This document shows, one piece after another, positions 27,234-34,825 of a DNA stretch of 64,000 bases. Location: assembly GCA_041391485.1 (NCBI GenBank), contig JAWKNY010000014.1, forward strand, positions 26,160 to 90,159. The letters are read 5' to 3'. Position 1 is the first letter of the stretch, and each line of letters begins with the position of its first letter. The position numbers were made by a program, and so were the translations under genes. The DNA comes from JACKAF01 sp041391485. GTDB lineage: Bacteria > Bdellovibrionota > FAC87 > UBA2466 > JACKAF01. A model generated the notes under the pieces. That model was given only the letters and a program-made list of their open reading frames with translations, was not told the DNA's origin and searched no databases.

Positions 27234-27498
27234 AAAAAAGTTCACTATCAAAGTGTAAGGGCCTGAGTCGTTCAGGCGCCGACGGATGCTCCGAATCGTT
27301 CAAATCCACTTCATCCGGCCCCCACTCCGAGTTCTTGATGAAGTTCTGCATGTTCGTCTGCATGGCCGTAATAAAATTATTTACGTAGTTTCCTATCGGT
27401 CCGCTCATCATGATGAATGTCGTAATGAACGCCACCGCTAACAGTAAGAGATATTCCACAGCCGTTTGGCCGCGGTTATTTCTTAAAGCACGGACCAA
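27202..27498 (-). CDS. Flp/TadE-type prepilin-like protein
   Basis: 98 residues if translation starts at TTG 27498, chosen because AGGAG lies 5 bases upstream; the frame is open further upstream to a GTG at 27537. The leader LVRALRNNRG ends at G|QTAVEYLLLLAVAFITTFIM with Glu at +5. The following 65 residues are polar and acidic. It overlaps the 3' end of the prepilin peptidase gene by 16 bases and the next pseudopilin by 32, indicating coupled translation. Confidence 0.75.
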   Translation of the reverse strand: MVRALRNNRGQTAVEYLLLLAVAFITTFIMMSGPIGNYVNNFITAMQTNMQNFIKNSEWGPDEVDLNDSEHPSAPERLRPLHFDSELFYEERDSQKVA

Positions 27499-27980
27499 TG
27501 AAACTCCTTTGCTAACTCCAAAACTATAAAAGCGCACAAAAAGGCCGGGGCGAATGGCATCCGAAACGACTGGGTAGTTTCCCGCAGCCGCAGATGCTTG
27601 CGGAGACTATCAAGCGTACCCTTGACCCCGTATCGCTTGATGAGCAGTGGAATCCCCACCACCGCACCAATCACCACGGAAACGGCCCCGAGCTTCATCA
27701 CGAAGGCGGAGTTCGTCCACGCAGCTACGGCCATCAGGAGCTTCACGTCTCCTGCTCCAAAAATCTTAAAAATATAGAGCGGAAAGAAAATCAGGAAGGC
27801 AGTCCCCACCGCTGCCACGGCAATGAGTGCGGACTCAGGCCCACCCATAAAAAGGCGGACGAGTACACCCAGTCCCATGACCGGAAGAGTAATCAAATTA
27901 TAGATCTTCCCCGTCTTCAGATCGGTAACGGCTGCTACTGCGAGCACCAGCCAAAGAACTATTTCGTCCCCCCACGACAT
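27483..27980 (-). CDS. cpaA: Prepilin peptidase, CpaA/TadV type (A24)
   Basis: 165 residues, mostly membrane helices. The two catalytic aspartates of A24 peptidases are in VTDLKTGKIYN (Asp20) and FGAGDVKLLMAV (the GxGD motif). The methyltransferase domain of type IV PilD is absent, as expected for TadV. It would cleave the leaders of the five prepilin-like proteins around it. Confidence 0.9.
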   Translation of the reverse strand: MSWGDEIVLWLVLAVAAVTDLKTGKIYNLITLPVMGLGVLVRLFMGGPESALIAVAAVGTAFLIFFPLYIFKIFGAGDVKLLMAVAAWTNSAFVMKLGAVSVVIGAVVGIPLLIKRYGVKGTLDSLRKHLRLRETTQSFRMPFAPAFLCAFIVLELAKEFHWSVL

Positions 27981-28015
27981 ACGTACCCCCTAATGGGAAG
28001 GGCCCATGTTTTCTT

Positions 28016-28198
28016 TTAGCGGCTGAAACCTTCGCCGGTGGACATCTCACGTTCTACGTTGCGTTCCAGTCCGACAAAACCATCAAAAAAGACGTCATTG
28101 AAAAATCGGGCTACTTGAATCGCGAATATGCCACCGAAGGCCACCATCAGAACGTATTCGATGGTGCTTTGTCCGCGATTTTTTCGCCTGTTTTTCAA
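28016..28198 (-). CDS. flp: Flp-type pilin, second
   Basis: 60 residues. The leader MKNRRKNRG precedes G|QSTIEYVLMVAFGGIFAIQV, with Glu at +5 and Tyr at +6 as in Flp pilins. The end is short and charged. It starts 9 bases after the first flp gene. The longer distance to a C-terminal tail unlike the first pilin suggests a minor subunit. Confidence 0.82.
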   Translation of the reverse strand: MKNRRKNRGQSTIEYVLMVAFGGIFAIQVARFFNDVFFDGFVGLERNVEREMSTGEGFSR

Positions 28199-28207
28199 TT
28201 CGACCTT

Positions 28208-28399
28208 TTACTGCGTTCCACCAGTCATCAACTCATCAACTTTGGAGTCGATGTTATCGAACACCTTACCAATGAGCTGTTCCAAGCGGGTTTGCAGTCC
28301 TTTTCCAAGTACGCTGATTACCACCACGATTACCGCGATAATAAGCAAGTACTCGACCGTCGTTTGGCCGTCTTCTTCTCTCAGGAATTGCGTCAACAT
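28208..28399 (-). CDS. flp: Flp-type pilin, first gene of the Tad operon
   Basis: 63 residues. The leader MLTQFLREEDG is followed by the Flp motif QTTVEYLLIIAVIVVVISVL, then an amphipathic helix (GKGLQTRLEQLIGKVFDNI). AGGAG lies 8 bases upstream of the ATG. As the first and promoter-proximal gene it is the best candidate for the major pilin. Confidence 0.88.
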   Translation of the reverse strand: MLTQFLREEDGQTTVEYLLIIAVIVVVISVLGKGLQTRLEQLIGKVFDNIDSKVDELMTGGTQ

Positions 28400-28773
28400 T
28401 GTTGTTTCTCCTTTGGGTGAATTAATCCTGACACAACGAGCTACATGCTAAATTCTAGCAATTCCTGCGTTTTAAGTCAAAGTGCGTCATCTAATAAGAC
28501 ATTGAATTTATTCAAGATTCCCTGTCTACTCAATATACGCTCCTTGTCATACTCTTCGGAAAAATCAATGATTTAGCTGAATAAAAAAGGCAGAAGAGCG
28601 CCTAACTTGAATACACGTTGTCTACACCTACCCCTAAGGCCCCAGAAATATGCTGCAAAGCGTTGTAAAGTGTGTTACATTGCACACACTTTTCTAAGGG
28701 TAACCAAGTCTGAAAATTGAGGTGCTTTTTGGGTTGTACTGAGCTGAAGATCCGGGTCGGCAGGGCTGCGCGT
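28400..28773. promoter_or_regulatory. Divergent regulatory region between the Tad operon and the protease gene
   Basis: 374 bases, AT-rich in the middle. The left part carries the Tad operon promoter and its leader. No clear plus-strand promoter was found for the protease; a repeated TGTGTTACATTGCACACACTTTTC-like region near 28670-28693 contains TGTG...CACA half-sites that could bind a regulator. Confidence 0.4.
28452..28480 (-). promoter_or_regulatory. Sigma70-type promoter of the Tad operon
   Basis: Minus strand TTGACT (28480-28475), 17-base spacer, TAGAAT (28457-28452), followed by a leader of about 45 bases to the first flp ATG. This is the best promoter match I found in the window. Confidence 0.75.
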
Positions 28774-30702
28774 GTGGGGGGGATTCTCAAGGCTTTGAGG
28801 GGTGGTTTCGCCCTCTTTCTCCTAATGGTGCCCCTTTGCGTCACCCCACAGCAACCTATCTCTGGTTATTCTGAGCTGCTGGCGTCCCGTACCCCTCCCT
28901 CCGCCGTCAAGATGCCCTCTTTGTCCTGCGCCCAGATTCCCATGCTTGAAAAGTGGAGCCTAGATCACCACGTGGTGGGAATGGACAGCACCCTTTCGAG
29001 GAGTTTTACCGACGAGCTGTCTCGACGTATTTTGGAAACCTTGGATCCGCACCGGGTCCTGTTCACTCAAGACGAACTCAAATCCCTCGCCAAGCTTGCC
29101 CCCGGCGCTTGGGAAGAGGTCATTAAGAAAAAGTCCTGCAAGCAGTTCACGTCCTGGGTCGAAGCCCGTGTTTCCGCGGCAAAGGAACGTCTCTACGAAC
29201 ACCTGGGAGTTCAAAAATTTGATATCAAGAAGATCTCCAGCACTATCGTCGACAGTTCCGAGAGCAAGTTCAAGAACTACCACACCACCGCCGCCACAGT
29301 AGCCGAGCTAAAAGAGCGCTGGACCCGTTTGTACGACGAGATTTTGAAATCCGCGTACCCGAAGCTCATGGAAAGCTACGGGAACAACCTGGAAGCCTAT
29401 GTCACCGATTCCGTGCAGCAGATTCTGGAACACAAAATGCCTCCCGGCGACATGCTCGCCAAGGCGATGCTTCGCTCAGTGGACGAGTATTCGAACTTTC
29501 TTTCCTCCGAAGAGTACGCAGACTTCTATGATGACCTGGCGGGTGGCACCTCCGGAATTGGAATCAAGATCCGAAAAACCCCCAAAGGCTTGTTGATCGA
29601 AAAGGTGCTCGAGGACTCTCCCGCAGAGAAGTCCAAAAAGATTCAACCCGGCGACCAGGTCCTGTCGGTAGATCGCCAAAAGGTCGCTAAGCTCCCCTTG
29701 AATGAGACCAAGAACCTTTTAAAAGGAAAGCCGGGAGCTTCGGTCAGTCTACTCATCGAACGCACCGAAAAAACACATAGTCTCCAGTTCACCGTAAAGT
29801 TGAAACGGCAGCGCTTCAATTTTGACGAAGGCAAAGTGGAGGTATCGGAAAGAGCCGACGGCACCATCCTGGTCGCCACCGTACCCAGCTTCTATGGCCG
29901 GGGATCGGATCCGGGTGCGGAAGACGATCACAGCGTTTCGGAAGACTTGGAAAGAGAGCTCAAAAAACACCTGAAGAAAAAGACCCCCAAAGCCATTTTG
30001 GTCGATCTGCGAGATAACCCCGGCGGTTACCTCGAAGAAGCGGTCGACATGGCGGGCTTGTTCATCGGCAACAAAACCGTTGCGGGTGTAATGGAGCGCA
30101 ACAGCCGACGCGTTTTCAAGAATGAATACCAGGCCCCCTTGTTCGACGGAGCGCTTGTGGTGCTCTTGGATAGCGGCAGCGCGAGCGCGGCGGAAGTTTT
30201 CGCAGGCGCGATGAAGGACCACCAACGGGCTTTACTCATCGGCAGCCCCACCACCTACGGCAAAGGCACCGTACAACGCCTTTACCACGTTGAAAACGAG
30301 CTACCGCTTATGGATCTCACCGGGCAGATGCTGACCGGCGTGATCAAACTGACGACCAGTGTGTTCTACTCACCGCTGGGCCACTCGCCCGCGAATGGAG
30401 GGGTAAAGACCCACGTCGCCCTTCTTCCTGAAAGCCTCGCCGGAGAGCACCCCAAGCACAAGAGCCTTGCGGCCATCGACTTCGACGTAACCCCCTTTCT
30501 CAGCGAACCTGAGGTGGAAAGCCTAAAACACATCGAAAAGGAGCACCGGCCGCTCCTAGAGGCCCTGCGCGCCGAAAGCCGGTCGCGTATCGCTGTGGAC
30601 AAAGAGCTGGATGAGAAGGAGGCCTTAGCCGAGGCTGTCACTCTTGCCGGAAGTTGGTCCACGCTGCTCCAGCGATCCAGCGTGGCTGCCCGGGCGGAAT
30701 AA
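28774..30702 (+). CDS. prc: Tail-specific (C-terminal processing) protease, S41A family
   Basis: 642 residues from GTG 28774, chosen because AGGG lies 8 bases upstream and the N-terminus is then a signal peptide (LKALRGGFALFLLMVPLCVT); the frame is open to a TTG at 28717. An N-terminal helical domain typical of Prc/Tsp (DPHRVLFTQDEL) is followed by a PDZ domain (about 240-320; GTSGIGIKIRKTPKGLLIEK, IQPGDQVLSVD). The peptidase domain has VDLRDNPGGYLEEAVDMAGL and the Ser/Lys dyad in LDSGSASAAEVFAGAMKDH and TTYGKGTVQ. A short Tsp-like C-terminal region follows. It would degrade or trim periplasmic proteins. Confidence 0.9.
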   Translation: MGGILKALRGGFALFLLMVPLCVTPQQPISGYSELLASRTPPSAVKMPSLSCAQIPMLEKWSLDHHVVGMDSTLSRSFTDELSRRILETLDPHRVLFTQDELKSLAKLAPGAWEEVIKKKSCKQFTSWVEARVSAAKERLYEHLGVQKFDIKKISSTIVDSSESKFKNYHTTAATVAELKERWTRLYDEILKSAYPKLMESYGNNLEAYVTDSVQQILEHKMPPGDMLAKAMLRSVDEYSNFLSSEEYADFYDDLAGGTSGIGIKIRKTPKGLLIEKVLEDSPAEKSKKIQPGDQVLSVDRQKVAKLPLNETKNLLKGKPGASVSLLIERTEKTHSLQFTVKLKRQRFNFDEGKVEVSERADGTILVATVPSFYGRGSDPGAEDDHSVSEDLERELKKHLKKKTPKAILVDLRDNPGGYLEEAVDMAGLFIGNKTVAGVMERNSRRVFKNEYQAPLFDGALVVLLDSGSASAAEVFAGAMKDHQRALLIGSPTTYGKGTVQRLYHVENELPLMDLTGQMLTGVIKLTTSVFYSPLGHSPANGGVKTHVALLPESLAGEHPKHKSLAAIDFDVTPFLSEPEVESLKHIEKEHRPLLEALRAESRSRIAVDKELDEKEALAEAVTLAGSWSTLLQRSSVAARAE

Positions 30703-30751
30703 CGCGTAGCGTTGCAGTAAGAACATCTGAAAACTGAGATTTATCGCTAAC

Positions 30752-30779
30752 TTGTAGGGAATGTGGTACCCTTTATCAT
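30752..30779 (+). promoter_or_regulatory. Putative promoter of the DUF5679 gene
   Basis: TTGTAG (30752-30757), 16-base spacer, TATCAT (30774-30779), about 60 bases upstream of the ATG. Confidence 0.4.
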
Positions 30780-30841
30780 ATCTTTTGAGGGTTGACCTAC
30801 AACCTGGGGCGCCTGCGCCGTCAACGAAGAAGGAGCGAAAT

Positions 30842-30997
30842 ATGGCTGAAGAAACCGCCTACTGTGTAAAGTGCCGTCAGAAAACGACCATCAAGAACGG
30901 TCAAGAAACGAAGATGAAAAACGGCCGTCCCGCTCTTAAAGGCGCATGCTCCGTCTGCGGCACGGGTGTTTACAAGATTCTTTCCACCAAAAAGTAA
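30842..30997 (+). CDS. Small zinc-ribbon protein, DUF5679
   Basis: 51 residues from ATG 30842 with GAAGGAG a few bases upstream. Two CxxC pairs, Cys8/Cys11 (YCVKCRQKTTI) and Cys36/Cys39 (CSVCGTGVYKI), indicate a single zinc ribbon. The rest is basic with a glycine turn (KNGRPALKG). This matches DUF5679, found in bacteria and large viruses, with no established function; a nucleic-acid or ribosome-related role is possible. It stands alone, convergent with the signalling operon. Confidence 0.85.
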   Translation: MAEETAYCVKCRQKTTIKNGQETKMKNGRPALKGACSVCGTGVYKILSTKK

Positions 30998-31000
30998 AAT

Positions 31001-32002
31001 CTACTGAGATTCTTTGGGGAGGCTCTCGTACTGGCAGGTACGATTTCGGCCTGAGTTCTTAGCGTAGTACAGAGCCTTGTCTGCCTTAGTCACCATGAAT
31101 TTCATGGACGACTCAGGATCCAGCCCCTTACGCCATTTCTCATTGAAAGTAGCGGTACCAAAGCTCATCGTCACCGGGATCGTTTTCCCTTCGAAGACAA
31201 ACTCCGTCTTCGCGACTCGCTCACGGAATCTTTCAGCAAAGATACACGCACCCGCAACGTTGGTGTTGTTGAGAACGGCCATAAACTCCTCGCCGCCCAC
31301 ACGCCCCACCAAGTCGGACCCGCGCACTTCGGCCTTCAACATCTCCGAAACCCGAGCCAGGATGTAATCCCCGGTTTGGTGACCGTAGTTGTCATTGATC
31401 TTTTTGAAGTGATCGATATCCATCATGACTAGGGCGAAGGTATTGCTGTTGCGCAGGGCGGTCTTCACCACACGCAGCAACGAATCTTCCGTGAAGGACT
31501 TGTTGTAAAGCCCGGTCAGACCGTCGGTGATGGACTCGGCTTTTCGTTCCAGGTACTTCTTTTGAAGTTCGTCTTCTGCGGTAACGTTTCGAAGCGTCAG
31601 CATCGCACCCATGATTTCACCGTTTTTGGTGAACAAAGGCACACCGGCCAGGATCAATCGCAGGTTGGGGAAGGCACGCGAAGAGCCCTCCAACTCGTCC
31701 AAGCGAATCGGCCGCTGTGAAGTCACAATCTGTTTGGCTGGGCACTGGTGAGGACAGATCTCAAGCTTCACTAGATCACAAAAGGTTCCTATTTTGAAAA
31801 CTTTGCGATAGGTGTAGCCACACAAATCGGAAAACGCGATATTGAAGTCCACCACGTTGCTGAGAATATCGACGATGCAGTAGGCATCGAGAAAAATCTC
31901 GGTAAGACCGCGATTCTCTTCGATCCATTCCTTCAATTCTTGGGCGAACGGCTTTTCATCTGCCTGAGCTTTAGGCTGCAAAGGCGAAGTATTGTTGCTC
32001 AT
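31001..32002 (-). CDS. Diguanylate cyclase with PAS-like sensor
   Basis: About 333 residues from ATG 32002 (MSNNTSPLQ); a TTG at 32026 is an alternative, and both lie within the end of the preceding STAS gene. The N-terminal 150 residues form a PAS-like domain with a cysteine cluster (LEICPHQCPAKQIV) resembling PAS domains that hold a metal or redox group. A helix (ELQKKYLERKAESITDGLTG) leads to the GGDEF domain: MMDIDHFKKINDNYGHQTGD, RVGGEEF as the active site and RGSD five residues before it as the inhibitory c-di-GMP site. It should make c-di-GMP. As the last gene of the partner-switch operon it may link that switch to c-di-GMP output. Confidence 0.88.
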   Translation of the reverse strand: MSNNTSPLQPKAQADEKPFAQELKEWIEENRGLTEIFLDAYCIVDILSNVVDFNIAFSDLCGYTYRKVFKIGTFCDLVKLEICPHQCPAKQIVTSQRPIRLDELEGSSRAFPNLRLILAGVPLFTKNGEIMGAMLTLRNVTAEDELQKKYLERKAESITDGLTGLYNKSFTEDSLLRVVKTALRNSNTFALVMMDIDHFKKINDNYGHQTGDYILARVSEMLKAEVRGSDLVGRVGGEEFMAVLNNTNVAGACIFAERFRERVAKTEFVFEGKTIPVTMSFGTATFNEKWRKGLDPESSMKFMVTKADKALYYAKNSGRNRTCQYESLPKESQ

Positions 32003-32444
32003 CTCCGTCAATCTCCATCTTGCCAACCTTACAATTCTTACAAGGTATCTTGGCGGGGGCTTTCTTGGCTCCCTTCACCAAATCCACAAAAACCCGATCT
32101 TCGGAATCGCAGTGCACGCACGCGTACGGCACGTAAAGCGAAAGTACCTGGGCGTGCCCTTTGAAGCTGGGAACCATGTTCATCTGATGGACCACGGCCG
32201 GCGAACAGTGCCTAAACGTGACCGGCTGGCTCTTGTGATCGCGCATGAAGTTCACCCAGCTTCGAACGCCGCAAGAGTTCACACCAACGATTCCCCGCAT
32301 GTCGAAAATTAAGGGCTGATCTTTGCGGACTTCGTCAAAGCGAGCGTCTTCATCGATGTTGCCAGAGATGTAGATAATCTCGCGGCCATCTTCAAACTTC
32401 TTTTTCAGACTGAATTTGTTGTCTACGAGCATTTCCGGTATCAC
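31971..32444 (-). CDS. STAS-domain protein with C-terminal zinc-ribbon-like tail (copy 3)
   Basis: 157 residues from a GTG at 32444. The STAS-like fold spans about 15-105: a strand GREIIYISGNIDEDARF, then LIFDMRGIVGVNSCGVRSWV, where antagonists of the SpoIIAA/RsbV type have DSSG. Here the motif is Asn56-Ser57-Cys58-Gly59. FRHCSPAVVHQMNMVPSF is shared with its two paralogues. The tail has two CxxC pairs, Cys109/112 and Cys135/138, then MEIDGDEQQYF. The domain assignment is from pattern, not search. It precedes the GGDEF gene in the operon. Confidence 0.75.
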   Translation of the reverse strand: MIPEMLVDNKFSLKKKFEDGREIIYISGNIDEDARFDEVRKDQPLIFDMRGIVGVNSCGVRSWVNFMRDHKSQPVTFRHCSPAVVHQMNMVPSFKGHAQVLSLYVPYACVHCDSEDRVFVDLVKGAKKAPAKIPCKNCKVGKMEIDGDEQQYFAFAA

Positions 32445-32447
32445 AGA

Positions 32448-32909
32448 TCACCCATACATCTTAAATTGAGATTCGTCCCCGTCGATTTCCATTTCATCCT
32501 GTCCGCAAAGGTCGCACTTGCGAACGGCCGGGATTTCTTTTCCTCTTGCTAACTCATTCATTTCTATCAGCAACCTGGATTCATGATCACACTGAAAGCA
32601 CAGGTACGGTACATAAACTGACAATACTTTTGCGTTCGCTCTAAAGCTTGGCACCAGATTAAGCTGCTTCACGATGGCCGGCGGGCACTGTCGAAAACTG
32701 ATATCCAGTCCGCGAATCTTCTTCATGCAGTTGACCCAGTTCCTCACCCCGCATGAATTGATGGTCAGTACGCCTCTAAAATCCACTATCAGCTTTTCGT
32801 GCGCCTGCTCTATCTCCGAGAAACGGGACTCTTCGTCAATCGGTCCGCTTACGTAGTAAACGGTCGTCCCATTTTCCTCAGTGGTGCGAATTTCGAACTT
32901 AGCCGCCAC
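32448..32909 (-). CDS. STAS-domain protein with C-terminal zinc-ribbon-like tail (copy 2)
   Basis: 153 residues from a GTG two bases after the upstream ATPase gene. It has the same layout as the other two copies: YYVSGPIDEESRF, VDFRGVLTINSCGVRNWVNC with Asn51-Ser52-Cys53-Gly54, CPPAIVKQLNLVPSF, then CxxC at 104/107 and 132/135 and the end MEIDGDESQF. The second serine of the usual D-S-S-G phosphorylation site is a cysteine in all three. A zinc-bound tail is inferred from the spacing of the cysteines. Confidence 0.75.
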   Translation of the reverse strand: MAAKFEIRTTEENGTTVYYVSGPIDEESRFSEIEQAHEKLIVDFRGVLTINSCGVRNWVNCMKKIRGLDISFRQCPPAIVKQLNLVPSFRANAKVLSVYVPYLCFQCDHESRLLIEMNELARGKEIPAVRKCDLCGQDEMEIDGDESQFKMYG

Positions 32910-32911
32910 AC

Positions 32912-33643
32912 CTACGCCCCTCGCTTGAAAAAGTTAAACGAGAAGATCGAGGGGTGAGCGATACGTCGGCCTGCGATCCAGCAAGAAACGACAGTCCGCT
33001 GACCGGGAAAAACGTCCACTCTAAAATGCGTCACCAGGTCGAAAACCATGTACAAGCCCAGTCCAGAGCCCTGCTCGTCGTCCACTATCTGATTGTCCGG
33101 ATTGTAGTAGCAGCGATAGAAAGCGCTTCCGATGTCCTCCAAAGTCAGGCGGCCACCTTTGTCTTCGACAGAAATGAAAATCCCCTCTTGAGTGGCACCG
33201 TAACGGACCGTCAACGTTTCTTGGTCTTCTAGCTTTACCGAGCTATCTCGACGGTACTTATTCGAACCATCCGCATTCACATACGCATGGTAGATGCCGT
33301 TCGTGATAAGCTCTTCCATCACGCATTCCACTTTTTCCGAATAGCCACGACGCGAAAAGATTCCCATGTCTACCGTTGCACGCTTGATGAGCTTGTAGCG
33401 CTCACCACTGGAACCCAAAGTGACCTCCCGGCAGTTAGTGAGCAACTGCCACGGGTGCGGTTCCGGGTTCTTTTCATTCAGAAGAGCATTGCTAAAACGG
33501 GCCATCTCATCTCGGTACCCCATCGTGGTGGAGTGGATGTGCGTCCCTCCCTCCGCGATCATTTGGGCAGCCTCTTTTTTGGAAAAGAGTCCGCAGATGA
33601 GCTGGTCATTGGCATTGGGATCGAATTTGGGAGCGGTACTCAT
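32912..33643 (-). CDS. RsbW/SpoIIAB-like HATPase (copy 2)
   Basis: 243 residues from ATG 33643, which overlaps the STAS stop as ATGA. An N-terminal region of about 85 residues is shared with the other ATPase of the operon and has the pattern FSKKEAAQMIAEGGTHIHST. The HATPase domain follows, with N-box MEELITNGIYHAY (Asn at about 115), G1 box VEDKGGRLTLEDI (Asp at about 161) and G2 box GSGLGLYMVFD (192-202). It ends SIFSFNFFKRGA. Such ATPases act as kinases of STAS antagonists or as anti-sigma factors. Partner and target are unknown here. Confidence 0.83.
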   Translation of the reverse strand: MSTAPKFDPNANDQLICGLFSKKEAAQMIAEGGTHIHSTTMGYRDEMARFSNALLNEKNPEPHPWQLLTNCREVTLGSSGERYKLIKRATVDMGIFSRRGYSEKVECVMEELITNGIYHAYVNADGSNKYRRDSSVKLEDQETLTVRYGATQEGIFISVEDKGGRLTLEDIGSAFYRCYYNPDNQIVDDEQGSGLGLYMVFDLVTHFRVDVFPGQRTVVSCWIAGRRIAHPSIFSFNFFKRGA

Positions 33644-34110
33644 TTTGCCCTCCCAAAGGTGAAATAATGTTTGGGGTGCCCGTCCAACTCCATTTCGGGA
33701 GATTGGCACTTGTCACACTGGATGGTCTCTTCCACGGAGCCGAACTTCTCAGCCGTCACCAGCACGAGCTTTTCCGTGTCACAGTTGTCACAGACGTAAG
33801 GGACATAAACAGAGTACACGGTCGCCGTTCCTAAAAAGCTCGGAATCATGTTCATTTGTTTGACGACGAGTGGTGGGCATTCAATGTAGTAGATCGTCCG
33901 GTCGGACATCGTTTTAATGAAATTTACCCAGTTGCGAACCCCACAAGAGTTGATGGAGGTTACGCCTTTCCAGTTGATAATCACCTCGCCCGAGTCCTGA
34001 GCGATCTGATTAAAGACAGCGTCCTCATCAATATCGCCCTGGAGGTAGAACACAACTCGGCCCTCGTGTTCCGCCCGGACTATTTTGAATCTATCGTTTG
34101 TTATATTCAC
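33640..34110 (-). CDS. STAS-domain protein with C-terminal zinc-ribbon-like tail (copy 1)
   Basis: 156 residues from a GTG that overlaps the upstream ATPase stop as GTGA. Strand VVFYLQGDIDEDAVF, then IINWKGVTSINSCGVRNWVN with Asn54-Ser55-Cys56-Gly57, CPPLVVKQMNMIPSF, CxxC pairs at 107/110 and 132/135, and the end MELDGHPKHYFTF. It sits between the two ATPase genes, the position of an antagonist in Bacillus-type rsb operons. Confidence 0.76.
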   Translation of the reverse strand: MNITNDRFKIVRAEHEGRVVFYLQGDIDEDAVFNQIAQDSGEVIINWKGVTSINSCGVRNWVNFIKTMSDRTIYYIECPPLVVKQMNMIPSFLGTATVYSVYVPYVCDNCDTEKLVLVTAEKFGSVEETIQCDKCQSPEMELDGHPKHYFTFGRAK

Positions 34111-34823
34111 GTGCGTTCAAAGTAGTTGAATGAAAAATTATCCTCGTTAGGGACTCTTTTTCGGTTTACCCAACATGAAACTACCGTTTTCTTCCCTGGC
34201 CATACGTCTATGCGAAGATGCATCGCCTGGTCGAAAGACATATAAAGTCCGAGACCTGCACCATTTTCCTTCTGTTGGATCTGGTTCAACCCTCGTTTGT
34301 AGCAACGGTGAAAGGCTTCCTGGATGTCTTCGAACCCAAGTCGCCCACCGGAATCCTCTACCCTTAGGTAGACGCCTTCCGGCAGAACCGCCGCTCCTAC
34401 CTTTATATATTCACTCGGCTGGAGGCTTGGCTTGTCTTGCCTCGCGAACTTTCTGTTCCCGTTCTCCAGCCTCAAACCGTGATAAATCGCATTGCTGATG
34501 AGCTCTTCTAGCACCGTACCGACCACATCCCTGCAGGCCCGGTGTCCTTCAGAGCCCAGAGCCTCTACAAATTCCCGCAAAACTCTGTGCCGGTCTTCTG
34601 CCGATCTCACCTCTACAAACCGGGCGGCTTTCTCTTTCTCCCAGGGGTAAGAGAAATCACCCTTCCGTTGCTTACCGGTTTCGGTCAGCTCGGCGAGCGG
34701 ATCGTGCGCTCCCAAATTCGAGGAGTGCACGTGTCGCGCTCCTCCAAAAATCTTTTCGGCCGCCTCCGGCTTGGAAAAAGACCGTACGCGCCAGACGTTC
34801 GTCTCTTTTAGCACCCCGAGCAT
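34107..34823 (-). CDS. RsbW/SpoIIAB-like HATPase (copy 1)
   Basis: 238 residues from ATG 34823, two bases after the phosphatase stop. The N-terminal extension carries FSKPEAAEKIFGGARHVHSS, alike in both copies. The HATPase domain shows N-box LEELISNAIYHGL (106-118), G1 box VEDSGGRLGFEDI and G2 box GAGLGLYMSFD. It ends NFSFNYFERT. The shared extension is not part of RsbW or SpoIIAB as I know them and may hold the surface that binds the Cys-type STAS proteins. Confidence 0.83.
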   Translation of the reverse strand: MLGVLKETNVWRVRSFSKPEAAEKIFGGARHVHSSNLGAHDPLAELTETGKQRKGDFSYPWEKEKAARFVEVRSAEDRHRVLREFVEALGSEGHRACRDVVGTVLEELISNAIYHGLRLENGNRKFARQDKPSLQPSEYIKVGAAVLPEGVYLRVEDSGGRLGFEDIQEAFHRCYKRGLNQIQQKENGAGLGLYMSFDQAMHLRIDVWPGKKTVVSCWVNRKRVPNEDNFSFNYFERT

Positions 34824-34825
34824 CC

